DNA from: Lates calcarifer
Taxonomy: Eukaryota > Chordata > Actinopteri > Centropomidae
DNA length: 64,000 nucleotides
Assembly (NCBI RefSeq): GCF_001640805.2
Contig: NC_066850.1
Location: 10,822,510 to 10,886,509, forward strand
Reading direction: 5' to 3'
Part shown: positions 25,890 to 39,500 of the stretch, one piece after another
Layout of the letters: every line of letters begins with the position of its first letter
Position numbering within the stretch: position 1 is the first letter of the stretch
Notes under the pieces: generated by a model
Database searches by the model: none
What the model saw: the letters and a program-made list of their open reading frames with translations, nothing else
What the model was told of the DNA's origin: nothing
Made by a program: the position numbers and the translations under genes

Positions 25890-26440
25890 AGGTTGAAATA
25901 TCTAAATGACTATTAAATGGATTGACATGAAATTTGGCAGTAGCTATCAACTGCTAATATGCTGCAAACATTATACCTGCATGAAAGAGCAGTTCACAGG
26001 ACACATACTTTTTCATTTTTTTGCCCAAGAGTTAGATAAGAAGACTGATACCAATCTCATGTCTGTATGGGAAGCTGCAGGCAGCAGGTGGTTAGCTTAG
26101 CTTAGCATTAAAATGTGAAATGACCACAAAGAGACAACAACAAAGAGATGCACAATGACCACAAAAAATGGAAAAACAGTCTATAAAACATGAAAAATGG
26201 CCAGAAAGATATAAAAACAGCCATGAAGACATGAAAAACAACCAAAACGACTTAAAAACTGTCCAAAAGGTCATAAATAACAGCCACAAGGGCATGAAAA
26301 TTAAACATATAAATACATTAAAAATGGCCACAAAGAGATGAGCAGTGACCACAGGCTCATGTCTGTACGTTATATGATGCTCTCGCCAGCGGGCAGTTTG
26401 CATAGCTCAGCATAGAGACTAGATACAGGGGGGTTTAAAA
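25890..26440. repeat. Composite of interspersed fish repeats interrupted by a minisatellite
   Basis: Bases 25890-25935 (GGATTGACATGAAATTTGGC) and 25985-26105 (AGAGTTAGATAAGAAGACTG and GGTTAGCTTAGCTTAGCA) match two very common teleost dispersed repeats known to me from memory. Sequence resembling the second resumes at about 26348-26440 (TCATGTCTGTACGTTATATG). The minisatellite at 26113-26345 sits between the two halves. Confidence 0.55.
26113..26345. repeat. Degenerate minisatellite, unit about 17-24 bp
   Basis: About ten to twelve imperfect units around the words ACCACAAAGAGA, ATGGCCAGAAAGATATAAAA and CAGCCATGAAGACATGAAAA follow one another here. Unit length drifts between about 17 and 24 bp. 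Similar units occur at 25378-25440. It has no coding potential. Confidence 0.7.
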
Positions 26441-26720
26441 GTGTTTAAATCTCTGAGAAAGAACATCGTTTTCTCCTTCACAAAGAGCAGGAGCAGTGAG
26501 TGAATTAGGACAGAGAGAACAAAATGAACAGGTGAGATAGTTTCATTTGGCTCACTGCTTATTGGACACGGGTCAGATGCACAGAAAGCAGGTCATGGTC
26601 CGATTACACAGCAGACAGAGAAGCCAAAGCCATGCTGTGTCCAGTCGAGCTTGACCCAAATGGGCCCGAGCAGAAAGAACAGTTTTCCAACAACAGTTTC
26701 CTTCCAGAAATGCTTCTGTC

Positions 26721-26744
26721 TTTTTTTTTTTTTTTTTTTTTTTT
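26721..26744. repeat. T24 homopolymer (A24 on the minus strand)
   Basis: An uninterrupted run of 24 T. It could be the A-tail of a minus-strand retroposed sequence, but I recognise no retroelement or gene to its right, so a plain homopolymer is as likely. Confidence 0.9.
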
Positions 26745-27125
26745 GTACCATTGCTGAGCACAGGGGGGCACACTGCAGCCTGCACACTCCCATCTCACAC
26801 TGAAACACATACTCAAGTTTGGCATTACAATAATCTGAGGTGTGGTGGTTTAAAAGCTTTGCTCCTGAGTTCATTTTTCATTCATGAATGCCTCAATCTT
26901 GTCCCTCTGTTCTTTTTTATGAGCTATTAAGCAGCCATCATTGGGAACAGACGGTCATGTGGAAAGCAGAACTGGAATTAAAAAGCTGGCAATTTACTGG
27001 CTTGCATATTTCACTGGTTTTGTATGGACACCAACAATGTTGTCAACAAAGGCCGCGGCCTGGCTTCAGCCAAGCAACCAATCGGTGTAATTCGAAGTGC
27101 GTCAGCAGCTTGTCCAGCATCACTT

Positions 27126-27151
27126 TGTGTGTGTGTGTGTGTGTGTGTGTG
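27126..27151. repeat. (TG)n microsatellite
   Basis: Thirteen TG units, intergenic. Confidence 0.95.
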
Positions 27152-27298
27152 CAGTTTCGCTCAATCCAAAGCCAATTAGTCAGAAATGTTGGTATGAGCG
27201 CTCATTTATGCCCCATATCTGCTTTTCATCAGACTCCACATGGTCTATAGAGGTGTCCCAGACTTCATCATGTCATGGACCCCTGGTATTAACATGAC

Positions 27299-27860
27299 CA
27301 GTGGTGGAAAGTACTTTAATACTTACTGACAGGTAATGAAACTGTACTTATTTCCACTTTATCTGACTTTATACCTTGTCATCTCATGGGGAAAAATATA
27401 ATCTTTTTGACCACTACATTTATATAATTGCTAGTAACTCACTAATCACACTGATGACTATTTACAGTTTATAAAGTATGAGATTACCTTACTCTATAAA
27501 GTGCATAGTTACAGTTACTTCTAATCTAAAAAGCAGCCACTCTCCATAATGAGCTCTTACATTTTGCTGACAGTTTGTCTGTACTTTCACTTAAGCAGTG
27601 AAAGTAACCAAGGAAAGTAACCAAGTACATTTACTGAGGCACTGTACTTAAATACAGTACTTATATGATGCTGCACCACATTTAATGGAATTCTGTGTTA
27701 CACACCACTTTACAGATGAAGACATTACAAATAAACACATGTGATTAGTTCCCTGTCATTATAATTCCATACCTAAGTATATATTTGAGGTACTTGTGCT
27801 TTATTTGACCTCCATATATTTTGTATTTCTACTCTACAGCCATAGCTCCCAGTACCTTAG
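27299..27860. repeat. Interspersed fish repeat with GTACTT/AAGTAC words
   Basis: It starts with AGTGGTGGAAAGTACTTTAA and contains AAAGTAACCAAGTACATTTA, CTGTACTTAAATACAGTACT and GAGGTACTTGTGCTTTATTT. From memory this is one of the most frequent non-coding repeats in percomorph genomes. No open frame was seen. Fragments of the same family appear at about 51528-51580 and 56948-56991. Confidence 0.6.
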
Positions 27861-28078
27861 ATTTTTTTTAGCTTAAAAGCTTAAAAATATTGTGCATGAA
27901 AATTAAACTATGTATTAACTGCATATTTATATATAGCTACACATATTTCATTAATGTTGCTATGTAGTTTGTAATAATTGACTGAACAAGTCGTGATCAT
28001 CGTTATAATCAATCATTCACAGTATTTTAAACTGTCTACAAACATCAGTCAGAGTTGCTTTGCTGTTCAAAAGACCTG

Positions 28079-28151
28079 CGCCCAACGTGGGGCTCGAACC
28101 CACGACCCTGAGATTAAGAGTCTCATGCTCTACCGACTGAGCTAGCCGGGC
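28079..28151 (-). tRNA. tRNA-Lys (anticodon CTT)
   Basis: The 73-nt minus-strand sequence folds as a complete cloverleaf. The acceptor stem is GCCCGGC with GTTGGGC (two G-T pairs) and the discriminator is G. The D arm is GCTCAGTCGGTAGAGC. The anticodon stem TGAGA/TCTCA closes the loop CTCTTAA, with anticodon CTT at 28118-28116. The T arm is GTGGGTTCGAGCCCCAC. There is no intron and no encoded CCA. A TTTT pol III stop lies a few bases downstream (28072-28069). The A box and B box (GGTTCGAGCC) are intact, so it looks functional. It sits alone between snrpf and ntn4. Confidence 0.97.
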
Positions 28152-28317
28152 TACATAATAACATGAGTCACCTCCGTCTCAAACTACACAGAGCCCTCTA
28201 CACTGACGCATCACCATTAGTAATGTGATAATGTCATACATGATAATATATCACTTATACGAGCTGTTTATCTGCAGAGCAAGTGCTTTTACTTTGAAAC
28301 TTTAAACTTGTTCCTCC

Positions 28318-28960
28318 TTATCGGTTGTTAATATACTTGTTGGACTCCCTGAACTCTCCGAGAGGCCCCCCAGAGGTCCGGGACCCTCGTGTTGGGGAGC
28401 CCCCCTGGCGATCAGGTTGTGTGTGAGCTTCATCCATGCCAGCTCCGCACAAACTGGAATGTTCCTTTAAGTCGGAGAGAAAAAAAACAGAAAGAAAGAA
28501 ATGCGGAGGGGAGGGAGAGGCGGAGCTGTCACTACACAGCCCTCTGCTTCTCCTCCTGCGCCGCTTTAGAAATAGATGAGCGGGGCAGAGCGGGCGGGTA
28601 GCAGGCTTCACACTGCAGGGAAATGAAACACGCTGCAGGTCCCGAAGCAGCAGACGAGCTGGGCAGACCTGTTCACTTCTCCTTCCCCTTCTTCTCCACT
28701 TCACAGCGGGACATCACACACCGTCCGGGATCATGTTGGTTCTTCCTCCGATTGAGTTATTATCGCCTTATTGGATCGCAGCTGAGTGAAAGAGAAAGTC
28801 CACACTGGATTTGAGCCTACGCACTTGTCTTTTTTTTAAAAAACTTTGCCATCGTGGATGAGATCTTTGCATACTTAATTTTTAAGTAACTTCAGCAGAT
28901 TTTCTGGCTCAGTTTTCTCCCTCTTCTCTCGTATCCTTGGATTATTCCCACAACAAGGAC
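28318..28960 (+). promoter_or_regulatory. ntn4: ntn4 promoter and 5' UTR region
   Basis: A GC-rich patch (about 28320-28720) precedes the ntn4 start codon. I see no convincing TATA box. If transcription starts left of 28623, the leader contains an upstream ORF of 63 codons (28623-28814). Exact start sites cannot be read from sequence. Confidence 0.4.
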
Positions 28961-31900
28961 ATGTTGATTTTATTTGTGATCAGTCTGGCCTTGTTGTCAG
29001 ATTCAGGTTAGTGTGTGTGTGTTTTTTTGTTTTTTTTTTACATGGAACATCCTTATTGTCAGTTATTGCTGCTGGTGCAGCACTGTGCTATTGCTGCTCA
29101 GAGACAAGTGCATCAATGCAGAACTCGCCTAGATTTTTAGCCAATTTAACGACCAAATTTTTGAACTACTACTTTGGATTTCTGACACATTAACCCACAT
29201 GTATTGAAAGTTATGAGTTTGTTTCATAACAGCTAACTAAAATATGAGCCCCCGGTTTCCATCTTCCTCTCGGAAGAACAGAACAAATGTGGGTATGCTT
29301 GAGTCTCATTGTTGTTCAAATTCACTTATTTGGATGGAAGTTTGATATTAAAAAACATGAGAGTTATGAATATGAATGATACTTCTGTCTAAGGTCTCAG
29401 TCTTCCTCTCATGACCTCCTCACCTACAGACAGTTATGTAATTCAGCATGAACTTCATTCTAACGAAAAAACATAGTTTGAGAAAAGATTCCTGTTACAT
29501 TAATTCAGCCTCTAAGGTTTAATATGACTCAATCTGTGAGATATTTGACATAAAAAAAACAACAAGAGCTCCAGGTTTAAGATAATAAATCCACTTAGGA
29601 AGATGACACTCTGGCCCCTTGGGGGAGTTGCAAAGCGTCTGGAAGGCGTCTGAATGCTGCTCATCCTCCTCCCTGAGCTGCCAAACTTTATCTGTGTCAG
29701 AGTCCACGCTGGCTGCAGTCTGCAGCAGGCAGGTGCACAATGCCTCTATTATCCCTTTTTGCATAACATTTCCGATCAAGGTAAATCACTTGACTTGTGT
29801 ACACACACTCAACACTGAGTCACTCTTATTCCCAGCTTGCCCACTCACTCCCACACACACACTTTGTTACTAATAACTTAGATTCAGATGTGTAAGACCA
29901 TCTCCAAACCTGCGTTTTTTACTAAGTGGATCGCTGAATGCTGCTTAACAAGACATTTTTATTGGTTAATATGGTCAATTATTAGACTGTGTCTTTCTAA
30001 CAGAGAAATAGTTCCATTGAAACTGATGACAGTGAAATTTGTGCATTAGACAGCTCCATTGCATCAGGAAGCAGAAATCTTAGATAAATATCTCAAAGCC
30101 TTGGCAAATAAAAAACCTATCTGCTTGACATTGCAGATGAAGTATTTGGGTGGACTGATCCTTTAAGCCGAGGTATAATGAGTGCCACACCTTGCCATAC
30201 CCACCTGACAGCCATGCTTTCACTTTTTTTCTAGTTTTCTCTAGAAAGCTGTTCTATCACCTCAGCCCATATTTGCCAAGTGCATGTGTAAACTTCTTTT
30301 TTTTTCCCCTCCATCCACCCAGGTCTGTCGGTGGAGGTGTTCCGTGCAGGTGTGGCCCCTCGCTGCGAGAGCCGGGCCTGCAACCCCCGCATGGGTAACT
30401 TAGCCCTGGGTCGGCGGGTCCTGACGCAGACCGTCTGCGGCAACAACGGCACAGAGTTCTACTGCTCCTACTCCGACCCCAACGCCAACCTGGCCTGCGG
30501 TGCCGCCAAGTGCGCCAAGTGCAATGCTGGCCTGCCTCTCCTGTCCCACCTGGCCGTGGCCATGTCTGACTCATCCTTCCGTCACCCCAACACCTGGTGG
30601 CAGTCAGCCGAGGGGGTGGAGTCGGAGACGGTGCAGCTGGACCTGGAGGCCGAGTTCTACTTCACACATCTCATCATCGTGTTTCGCTCGCCGAGGCCTG
30701 CCGCCATGACCCTGGAGCGGTCACAGGATTTCGGGCGGACGTGGAGGATGCTGCAGTACTACGCCAGCAACTGCAGCGACGCCTTCGGGCTGGAGGAGGG
30801 AAAGGCAGGTGCGGGCCGGGACGGGGCCACCTGCACATCCAAATACTCAGGGGCTTATCCCTGCAACCGTGGAGAGGTGAGGAGGAGGCTGTGTGGTTTT
30901 TAGTCCAGACTATGTGATGTCTGATGGGCCTTTATCATATTAAATCCAGTCATTAGAATCTATTCGAAGTCAGGTTTGTTAGTACACTCTCTGTTCTTAG
31001 ACCCTTCAGTGACAATGGCCATTCACTCTATGTTCATTCTCTTTGTGATAGCTTTTGCTCATGGAGTCCACCTTTCCCACACGGGATTCAAAGGAAATGA
31101 TTCATGCACGTACTGGACAATATGCACCAGACAAAGGCTGGTACACAGCACAAAAGACAACATTCAGTAACGAGTTTAGTGTTTCCATGTCTGATTTTCT
31201 CTCAGCCCAACCACAGTCCGACCACGCAGGTGGGAAGGAGGGTGGATACACACCTGCAGTGAACCGCTGGAGGGGGGAGGGGGCAACAGGGAGAGTTTCC
31301 TGCTCATTACGCAGCGTTTTCTTCCTCTGTAAATGAAGCGCTAATCATGTCATACTGTACACACCACATATGACAGGGTAAACCACGCCGCCAGTCGGAC
31401 AGCCTTAAAGAGCACCCTCTCCTCCCTCCGGAACAAAATCAGTTCTTAAGTCACGCAACATGCGAGAGTCATAGGGCGCACTTAGCACACTGAGCAGAAT
31501 AAAAGCAGAGAGCAGCCAGGTGGGGGGAAGCTCTATGTGAGTGTGTGTATGTGCATGAGTGAGTGTTTAATAGGCGTACTTTGACTGTAGCACGAGAGGG
31601 CTTCCTGAAGTCCATTGATGTTTAATTGAAGCAGTGTGTGTCGGGAGCTGCTCTGCAGATGTGTGTGGAGGCGCATGCCGAGGGCTCCCTGCAGCGCTCT
31701 CATATGTAATGTGTGTTTACGCCCTCTCTGACGGGCTCTCCCTGCTACTACTCCTCTCTGACAGATGTTATCGACTTATTCTGCTTCGGGATCGTAAATC
31801 TTTCTCTATATACGCCTGCTGTGTCTCTGTTTTTGAGCGTTACTAAATTCTTGGTGTGCAGGTGTTGATGCACTTATATAGAGTAGTTTTTGGGCTTTTA

Positions 31901-33533
31901 TTACATGATTAAAAGAAGGATTATTTCAATTATCAATTAATCTGCCTCTTGTAATTGGTCAGACTCTTCTGATGTCTTGTCCGACCAACAGTCCAGAATT
32001 CAAAGATATTCAGTTTACTGTTGTATATGACAAAGAAAAGCATCAACGTCTCACATCTAAGAAGCTAAAACCAGCAAATTCTTGGCATTTTTGCTAAAAA
32101 AAGTATTTGCTTAATCGACTAATCATTGCAGCTCTAAACCATTTGTAGATGAAGGTGTGAAAATAGCACCTTGTTTTCCTCTTCCTGTCTCTTTCTGACT
32201 GTGTTAGCTTCAGCCACCTGTGTGTGGAGCATGACCGTTGCCCTCTAACCCCTCAACTGATGACCCAGAGGTTAAAAGAGGTCAAGTAGTGCACTGACAG
32301 ACCAGCTGCTGCTGCTGTTCAGCTGTTCACACTTTTTCTGCCTCTGTGTGGTTTTGTTGTGATTGTCCTTCACAGTTTGTGGTCTGTGCAAGGTGGTGAC
32401 AACAAAACCTTGCACTGTAAGTGTGTGATTTGGGGCTGGAGTATCTCACTTGCTCTACTCTACATCTAGTCAGGGTACTTGTAATTTAAGGTTCAAGGTT
32501 TATTTATCAATAATTGACCATAGAAATAGCAGTTTGACAAAATATTATTGGCACTTACTGGATATTTTACCAGATCTTTCTGATGCATCTTGTGGCCTTC
32601 ACATTACAATTATTAAAATGGAATTAACATCTAATAATTTATGTTTTCTTGAAAAACAAAAATATTACATCATTTACATAAAGCTTACTATCACTGAGCA
32701 CTAAGGAGATTAAATGAAAAAAATGTTGTGATGACTGTGATGACTGCCTGATATCCTCTTCTTAGATGTATATACTATACTGCTTTTTTCTGTTATTCAC
32801 TATTGTTAATAGAATATCTTTTGATTTTGCACTTTTTCTGAGACAAAGGAGCCTATCTGAGGATATCACCTCGAACTCTGGGTAGCTGTAATGGATGAAA
32901 ATAATCTTAACTTGTATTTATTTGTTTACTGATAAAGTGGTCAGCCAAGGAGTCAGAAATATGATTGGTGTGTGTATTGAAATATTAAAATCACACCTGA
33001 CTTACAACGTAATCTAAAGTTTGCCTGCATGGCTGTTGGCTCAGGTTAACACAGTGTGATTCATGTGTGTTTCTTAAGGTGTGTGTATCAAAGCATGTTG
33101 GGTTGCATGTGAATGTCTGAGCTTCTGTGATCAGATAAGGGAAAGCTGTGATGGATGGGAGCGAAGGTTTTTTAAGGGGTGGTGGTGTAGAGGAGGCGGG
33201 AGAGGTTGGGGGGGCTGGGGTGTATTCATAGCTGGAAGCGATTACAGGCAGCAGGTATTCTCAGCTTTCTGCCTCTCGTCTTTCTCTTGCAAACATGAAA
33301 GCATGTCATCTCTTGCGCTGAAAGCTTTTCACGTTCACCTGTTATGTGGGGGAAAGGTGGGGTGTGTGTGTGTGTGTGCGTGCGTATTGTAGGACTCCTT
33401 GTCTTATTTATGAGGTCAGCTGGGCCTGAAGAATGTGAGTGTTTGTTGTAGAGACTGACCTCCTTAGGGAAGAGAGTGAGGCAGACCGGCCAACATGCAC
33501 ACACATTTTCCTTCTCTTTTCCACAGTTCCTCG

Positions 33534-33580
<47 letters not shown>

Positions 33581-36500
33581 TAGTCCATGCCCTTTCAGAT
33601 AAACACATACAGTCTGCTCTCCGTCTGTCGGCTGGGAAGGAAGTGCCGTTGCTCTGATGGATGTTGGTACTGTTGGGCTAGACACCCATCCCCCCTCTCC
33701 GTTTCCCTCTCTGTCTTTCTCCTTCCATCAATGCCCATTGTGCCTGTTTACCAGATTACAGTTCACAGTGCTTTGATGGAATTAGGCCTGTGAAAGCCAG
33801 ACTTACTTTATTTTTCAGCCTGAAACAGGAAGAAAGATTACGACTGGACACACGGCCCACAGTGAACCCACTGCCTCAGAGAGACAAAATTAAAATGTGG
33901 CCTAACATGTGTTGTGTATTGTGTGTGTTTTACTAGCAGGTATAAAACATTCACCTATAGACAGTATGTGCTTTCAACACAACATATGTGTCTGGTCTCT
34001 GTTTTCAACTCTCATAATGATACTAATGATTAATATCTTCTCTAGATTTTTCTCCACGTTAGATACAAAGCAGTCACAGTGACACAAAGATTACAATAGG
34101 TGATGTTTTTCATTCTGTACTTATGATAATGTTACAGCAAATTAAATTACAGCTATAAGTTCCCATCTGTTTTCTTGAAAACAAGCAATTATGATAATGA
34201 TCCATGTTACTCAACAAACCTTATATCTTCAAACCTGCATTGTTTACGTCCATGGAGTGTTCTTTCCACCTCTTTTCTGGTGATGAAAATTTTCTCATCA
34301 AACAGTAGAATAACAAGAAGCTATTGCTAGGAATGCGTACTGCATGATCTGCTAATCAAAATATTGTTTCATAGTGCAGTTAGTTGGTACCTTTAAGCCC
34401 AGCATGTGGAACCTCTACTGCTGTTCCCTCAAGAACATTCACATTTTGACCCCAATTTTAATTCCTATGCACAAGTTTAGAGTAAACAACATCCTTTACA
34501 TAAGTAAAAGTGAAGTAAAAAAATCAGAGTGATGCCACAGGTAAGCAGCTAAATGTGCCATAGTACTTTAAAATAGTTCAAAAAGCACAGTATATGAGCT
34601 AATATATTGCATTATCATATGCTGGATTTGATAAACTGTTCCTCAGTTTGCTTGACCCCCTAAAACCCTTTAAAGACCCTTGGGTAGACCCCAGACTTAC
34701 ACCTATTCAGAACACAGATTAACATAAACATGGGTGTCATCAGCATATTTGCGAACACTAATATTTATCTCCACATTCAAAGGAAGCCTATGAGGCATGA
34801 TTGTGTAGTAAAAACTCCAAAAAGGCCTCTTGTGGAATTTGCGTTGTGTAAAGGAATCCATGACACTTACGTGATTTTGTCAGTGTGTGTCTGTGTGCAT
34901 GCCAGTGTGGTTGTGTGTGTGTGCTGGTGTTGCTGTGGTGTCGCCGGGCTGTCGCAGGCCTTTTGTGTGGCTCTGAGTTATGTGAAGCTGCATCTCCGTC
35001 CCCGTCTTTGTCTGGCCCAGCTCTCGGTGCTCTCCTGCGGACCGGCGCCCCTCGTCTTATTTGTCGTGTTCTCTTAATTGCGGACCACAATGCTGTGACC
35101 CCGTGACCTTTTCCAACAACAGGGAAATTAATAGCGCTCCTCCCATCTCACTCTCAGCCAGTCATCTAGCCAATCAGGGAGCTGCGTGGGCTCTCTGCTC
35201 GCATCTCAACCAAAGCTTCAACCAAAGAAAACACTCACACACACACACTACTCATCCAATGATATCAGTGACAGTCAGTAGCCAGTGACAACAACACACA
35301 CTTTGGTAAAGAGACACACTGCAAACACGTTTTTCTCACAGCGAGAGTTGGGGCACACACCAACTTTTTCACCCTGACAACAGCAGCGGTGTTGGTTGCT
35401 AGTGGCAGCAGTAGCCATGGCAATGGCAGCCCACAAAGGGATCTTCGATTTGAAGGATGTCCAGGGACCGGACAGGGTAAAGAGAGAGAGCGAGAGGGAG
35501 GAGAGAGGGGGCAGAGGGAGAAAGGTTGGATGCACTCATTTAAGGACACCCAGCACCCTCATGGTCATGTGAGGATGCAGTCAATAATGGTGGGGGTGTA
35601 AGGTCACAGCTTAGTGCACCAGTGGTACCAAGATAAACCCCCATTAACATGACAGATGTAGCGACATGAGCAGCATCAATGAACCTGATTGTGCCACTGA
35701 ATGCATCAGTCTAAATTGCTATAAATCATGATGTGGAGCTGCAAAAAAGTGTGATAAGTGTCTTATTTGCTCTTTTGTACTATTAAGATTTTTTTTCATG
35801 CTTTTCCTTAATTCAAGACATAAAGCAAAAGTAAACGGCAGAGGCAGAAAACCATAAATACTGTGCAACAAACAATCCCACTGTATGTTCAAGAAGAAGG
35901 GAAGTAAGGTTGCAACTACCAATCAACAGAAAGTTTCAAAAATTATTAGTTAATAATAGAGAGAATAGAAAAAACTCCCATTATCCCAACTTGGATTTGA
36001 ACAGTCTGTAAACAGTTTAAATTAACACACTCTCTCTCTCTCCTTCTCTTTGACCAACAGGTGATCTACCGGACACTCCCAAAGTGGGAGTCTCTGGATC
36101 CATTCGGAGTGGAAGGTCAGCAGCAGCTGAGGGTGACCAACATCCGCATCCGGCTGCTCAAGCAACAGCCATGTCCCTGCCAGGCCAAAGACCATGCCTC
36201 CGCACGCGAAGCTCTTCCGACCCGACACTTTGCCATATATGACCTGATAGTGAAGGGAAGCTGCTTCTGTAATGGACATGCCGAGCAGTGTGTTCCTTTG
36301 CCGGGATACCAGCCCATTAGAGACCGGACCAACCATGTGGTAAGAAAGTATCAATACTCCTTACCAGTAATTACATTTCCAATGCACATAAACTTGTTGC
36401 TGCACCACTCTGACATTTTTAAACATTCCTTAAGTGTCACATGTTTTGATAATTGTCATGAGGTAATCACTCCCCACAGGCAGGTTTTTCACTTGTTCTA

Positions 36501-39500
36501 AGGAAATCTAAATTATAGGCTTGATATGTGCAGACTAAATGGCTTGTTCACTTTGTGTTGGCAGTTTTTTTTTAATAACAGACTAAAGGAGGGGTGGAGG
36601 GGATCACCTTTCTCTCTCCTGTTTCCTCTGCTCTTCTGGCTCTGTCTGGTCAGATAAACAGCTGCTTTTCTGCTGATAACAACACCCAAGAGATGGAGAT
36701 ATAGATTGAACTGAGGGTTAATGATGGTGTTGATGCTGATGTGTGTGTTGATGAAGGTGTGAACAGACAATGTTTTTCCTGGAGAGTGTTTCAGAGCCAG
36801 GCTCCTATCGCAGCCATCTCCAAAAACACAGAAACGCTGGATGGCTTTGAAGCCGAGCTCCGGTCCCACTGCAATCAGCGAGTAGGGAAAGTGAGAGTCA
36901 ACAAGGAGTTTCCTTTACAATTTATATAAGGAAAGGCAAATAAACAGTAGCACTACTTAAGTATATATAGTAGTAAAGCCTGAGTGATGCTGGATTTTTG
37001 ATATCAACCCTGCATAACTTAACAGAGCCCAGATTCTGATGAGCAAACCCTCTCAAATGCTCCTATTTTACACTGATATGAAACAGAGAAAATGTTTGAC
37101 TTTTGACATGATAAATGAACAAGACGATTCATATGTGTTTTCTTAGCTGATACCAGCATTTTTGTACTGAAGCTGCTGATAGTCAATTTACAGGACGCAG
37201 TTTTTAAATGTTTAAATCTCACTATTTCCACGCCAAGAAATTCCTAGTAGCTCTGCTGAGAGTTTTCATGAGGATTTCCTTCTTTTAGAAAATCCTCTGA
37301 AACAGCATTTAAACCACAGGGCTGTAAAACTCCACTCTGCACGCCAGGATAATAATAATAATAATAATAATAATAAGTCATTTTAATGCTTACTTGTGTG
37401 GAATATGAAACCAAGTGGCGAATATTCCCTTCTCTTTGCCACAAATATTAGTCTGACAGCACCCGAGACTTTGAACAGTAAATCCTTCTTAACTGTCCTG
37501 ACAACATTACCTCAGGTCATCGGAGTGTCGTTCTGCTGCGTGCCATGCGGCAGCGTTCGGTAAACACACAGGGGTTATATAAGTGTCTTTTCCCGCCTAT
37601 CAGTTTTTGTTTTGTGTCTCTGTTTCGACCCAGAGCCGCTGTTTCTGGCAAAACCCAAACAAGCAGAGCAGCACAAGACAGGAGATGAGGGCAGAGATTA
37701 CTGATCGCTCAGGGAAGGGAAGGGCGTGTGTGTGTGTTTGTGTGGTTGTGCATTTTTGGGCCTTTTTTATAAATGTTTGTGTGACCTCCCGAAACTGCTT
37801 TTATGTACACTAAACATAGAGTGCAATCATACATGTACAGTGTGTGTTGTTTGTTTAGTCTGTGGTGTGTGTGAGAAGCATGTGCTTAAGCATGCAGTGT
37901 TTTGTCTGCTCTCAGTGTGTGTGTGTGTGTGTGCAGTAATCAGTGGTGAAAGTGGCTCTGATACGTCCAGTCATTACTGCCCAGACACTGTGAGCAGGTC
38001 ATGAAGGGATCAGTTTGTTTGCTGTTGTTGTTTTGTGCTCCTGGACCCCCACATGGGGTTTTGCGGTTCAGGGTGATTACACTGTCTGTTAGTTAGCCAC
38101 AAAGCCAACACACACACACATAACAACATCCAGATCCAGCTACAGCAATTAGTCCAGCCAGGGTGTGTTTGTGTTTGTGTGTTTTCTTGCTCTGCATAAC
38201 TACTCACAGTTTGCAGGGATCCACACTGAAGTGCAGGGAGCTGCATTACTGGGCATGTTTTGTTTTGTACGTTTAAAAGCCAGAACAAATAGTAATAGAC
38301 AGGACTTTACAAAGTTATCACAGTGGTATCATTTTATCCTCCTCCACAACAGGTAAACAGTAGAAATACTCTGTTCATCTGTTCATGTTGCAAAGTAATC
38401 CACCAGGAATGTTCCCTTGCATTTATGTGTTCCCTTGCACCCCCCGCTTTGGGACGCCTTGCTGGCTCCATTCAAATGACTGTCAGTCTGAACAGTCTTA
38501 TTACCACTCAGACTATGAGATCAGTTGTATAATGTCTGCTGTGGCTTTGGATGAGCTTGTCAAGACAGAAAACAATACCGATAACGTCATCAGGTGTCGT
38601 CTTTGAGACTACAAATGTACAGGTTCTAATGAGAGACACTATTGAGTTGCATTATGAAAAATGTAGGATTCAGCGTATTTGGAGCTTCACCCATACCAGG
38701 TATTATAGGGTCAAGGTGCCTCTTATGATTCCTCACCTAGCGCCACCATTAGGCTGACCTTTTTGGTAATGGGAATTACTCAACAAATATTCAACGGATT
38801 GTGATGGAAACTGTTAAAGATGTTCAGTCCTTCTGGATTAATTGTAATAACTTTTTGCATGACCTTTGCTCATTGCTCTCGGAGCATGGAGACAAAGTTG
38901 GAGCTGAAAGCATCAAGTTACTCCGAGTCTTAGCACTCCAAATCATGGTTTGGTTCAGACATCCATTTTTGAGACTGTGAATGGTTGTATCTTGGTTTCA
39001 CTTTACAAGTTGCTGTTAAAATATCATACTCAACCCAATAAACCCGTTTCAGAATCAGATGTATGACGTACAAAATGTTCAACTGAGAAACTGACAAGTA
39101 CAATATCAGCTTTGAAACATAAGCATGCTTTGTAGCATAATGTGTTTAAGTTTACCTTATCCCATCATGATACACAGTTAGGTGGGATAGTGTAGGGTTT
39201 ATATAAACCATATATAACTTTTAAAAATGTAACTGTTCCCCATGTTTTGGCTTGGAAGAGGTAAAACTGATGAAATGATCCGTCAACCATCGGCAGCTTC
39301 TCATACCAGCCCGGCCCTGCTGTGTCCTCTGCACAGCAGACTTTAGATGATTGCATGTGTGCAGCTTTCACTGTGTACATGTGTTAATTGTCCCGTATCA
39401 CGGTATGGTAAACATGTGAAATGGGTTGAAATACCAGCTGTCTGGACCCGGGCCAGACGCTGCTACTACTGCTGCCGCTGCTGCTGCTGGACGTTTCCCC

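Larger units (their letters stand above)
24167..28078. other. Intergenic region snrpf to tRNA-Lys, repeat-rich
   Basis: The snrpf 5' UTR and promoter lie at the left end (24167 to about 24330, with GC-rich CCGCCGCGCAGGAAGT). The rest holds interspersed repeats (24600-24690, 25890-26440, 27299-27860), (TG)n tracts, a 24-base T run and a degenerate minisatellite. I found no protein gene. Several short open frames end inside simple repeats and have no recognisable similarity. Confidence 0.6.
30877..36060 (+). other. ntn4: ntn4 intron 2
   Basis: This 5.2-kb intron splits domain VI. It holds an interspersed repeat at 31915-32141, a (CA)n tract at 33536-33575 and G/T-rich simple sequence near 33360-33385 and 34880-34925. 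No alternative exon with netrin similarity was seen. Confidence 0.7.

Noticed and set aside
26573..26874. Lysine-run frames on the minus strand
   Set aside because: They are produced by the T24 homopolymer; there is no protein family behind them.
25985..27860. Possible CRISPR-like or regularly spaced array
   Set aside because: The repeats are degenerate minisatellite and interspersed elements of vertebrate type with no constant spacer length; this is nuclear animal DNA.
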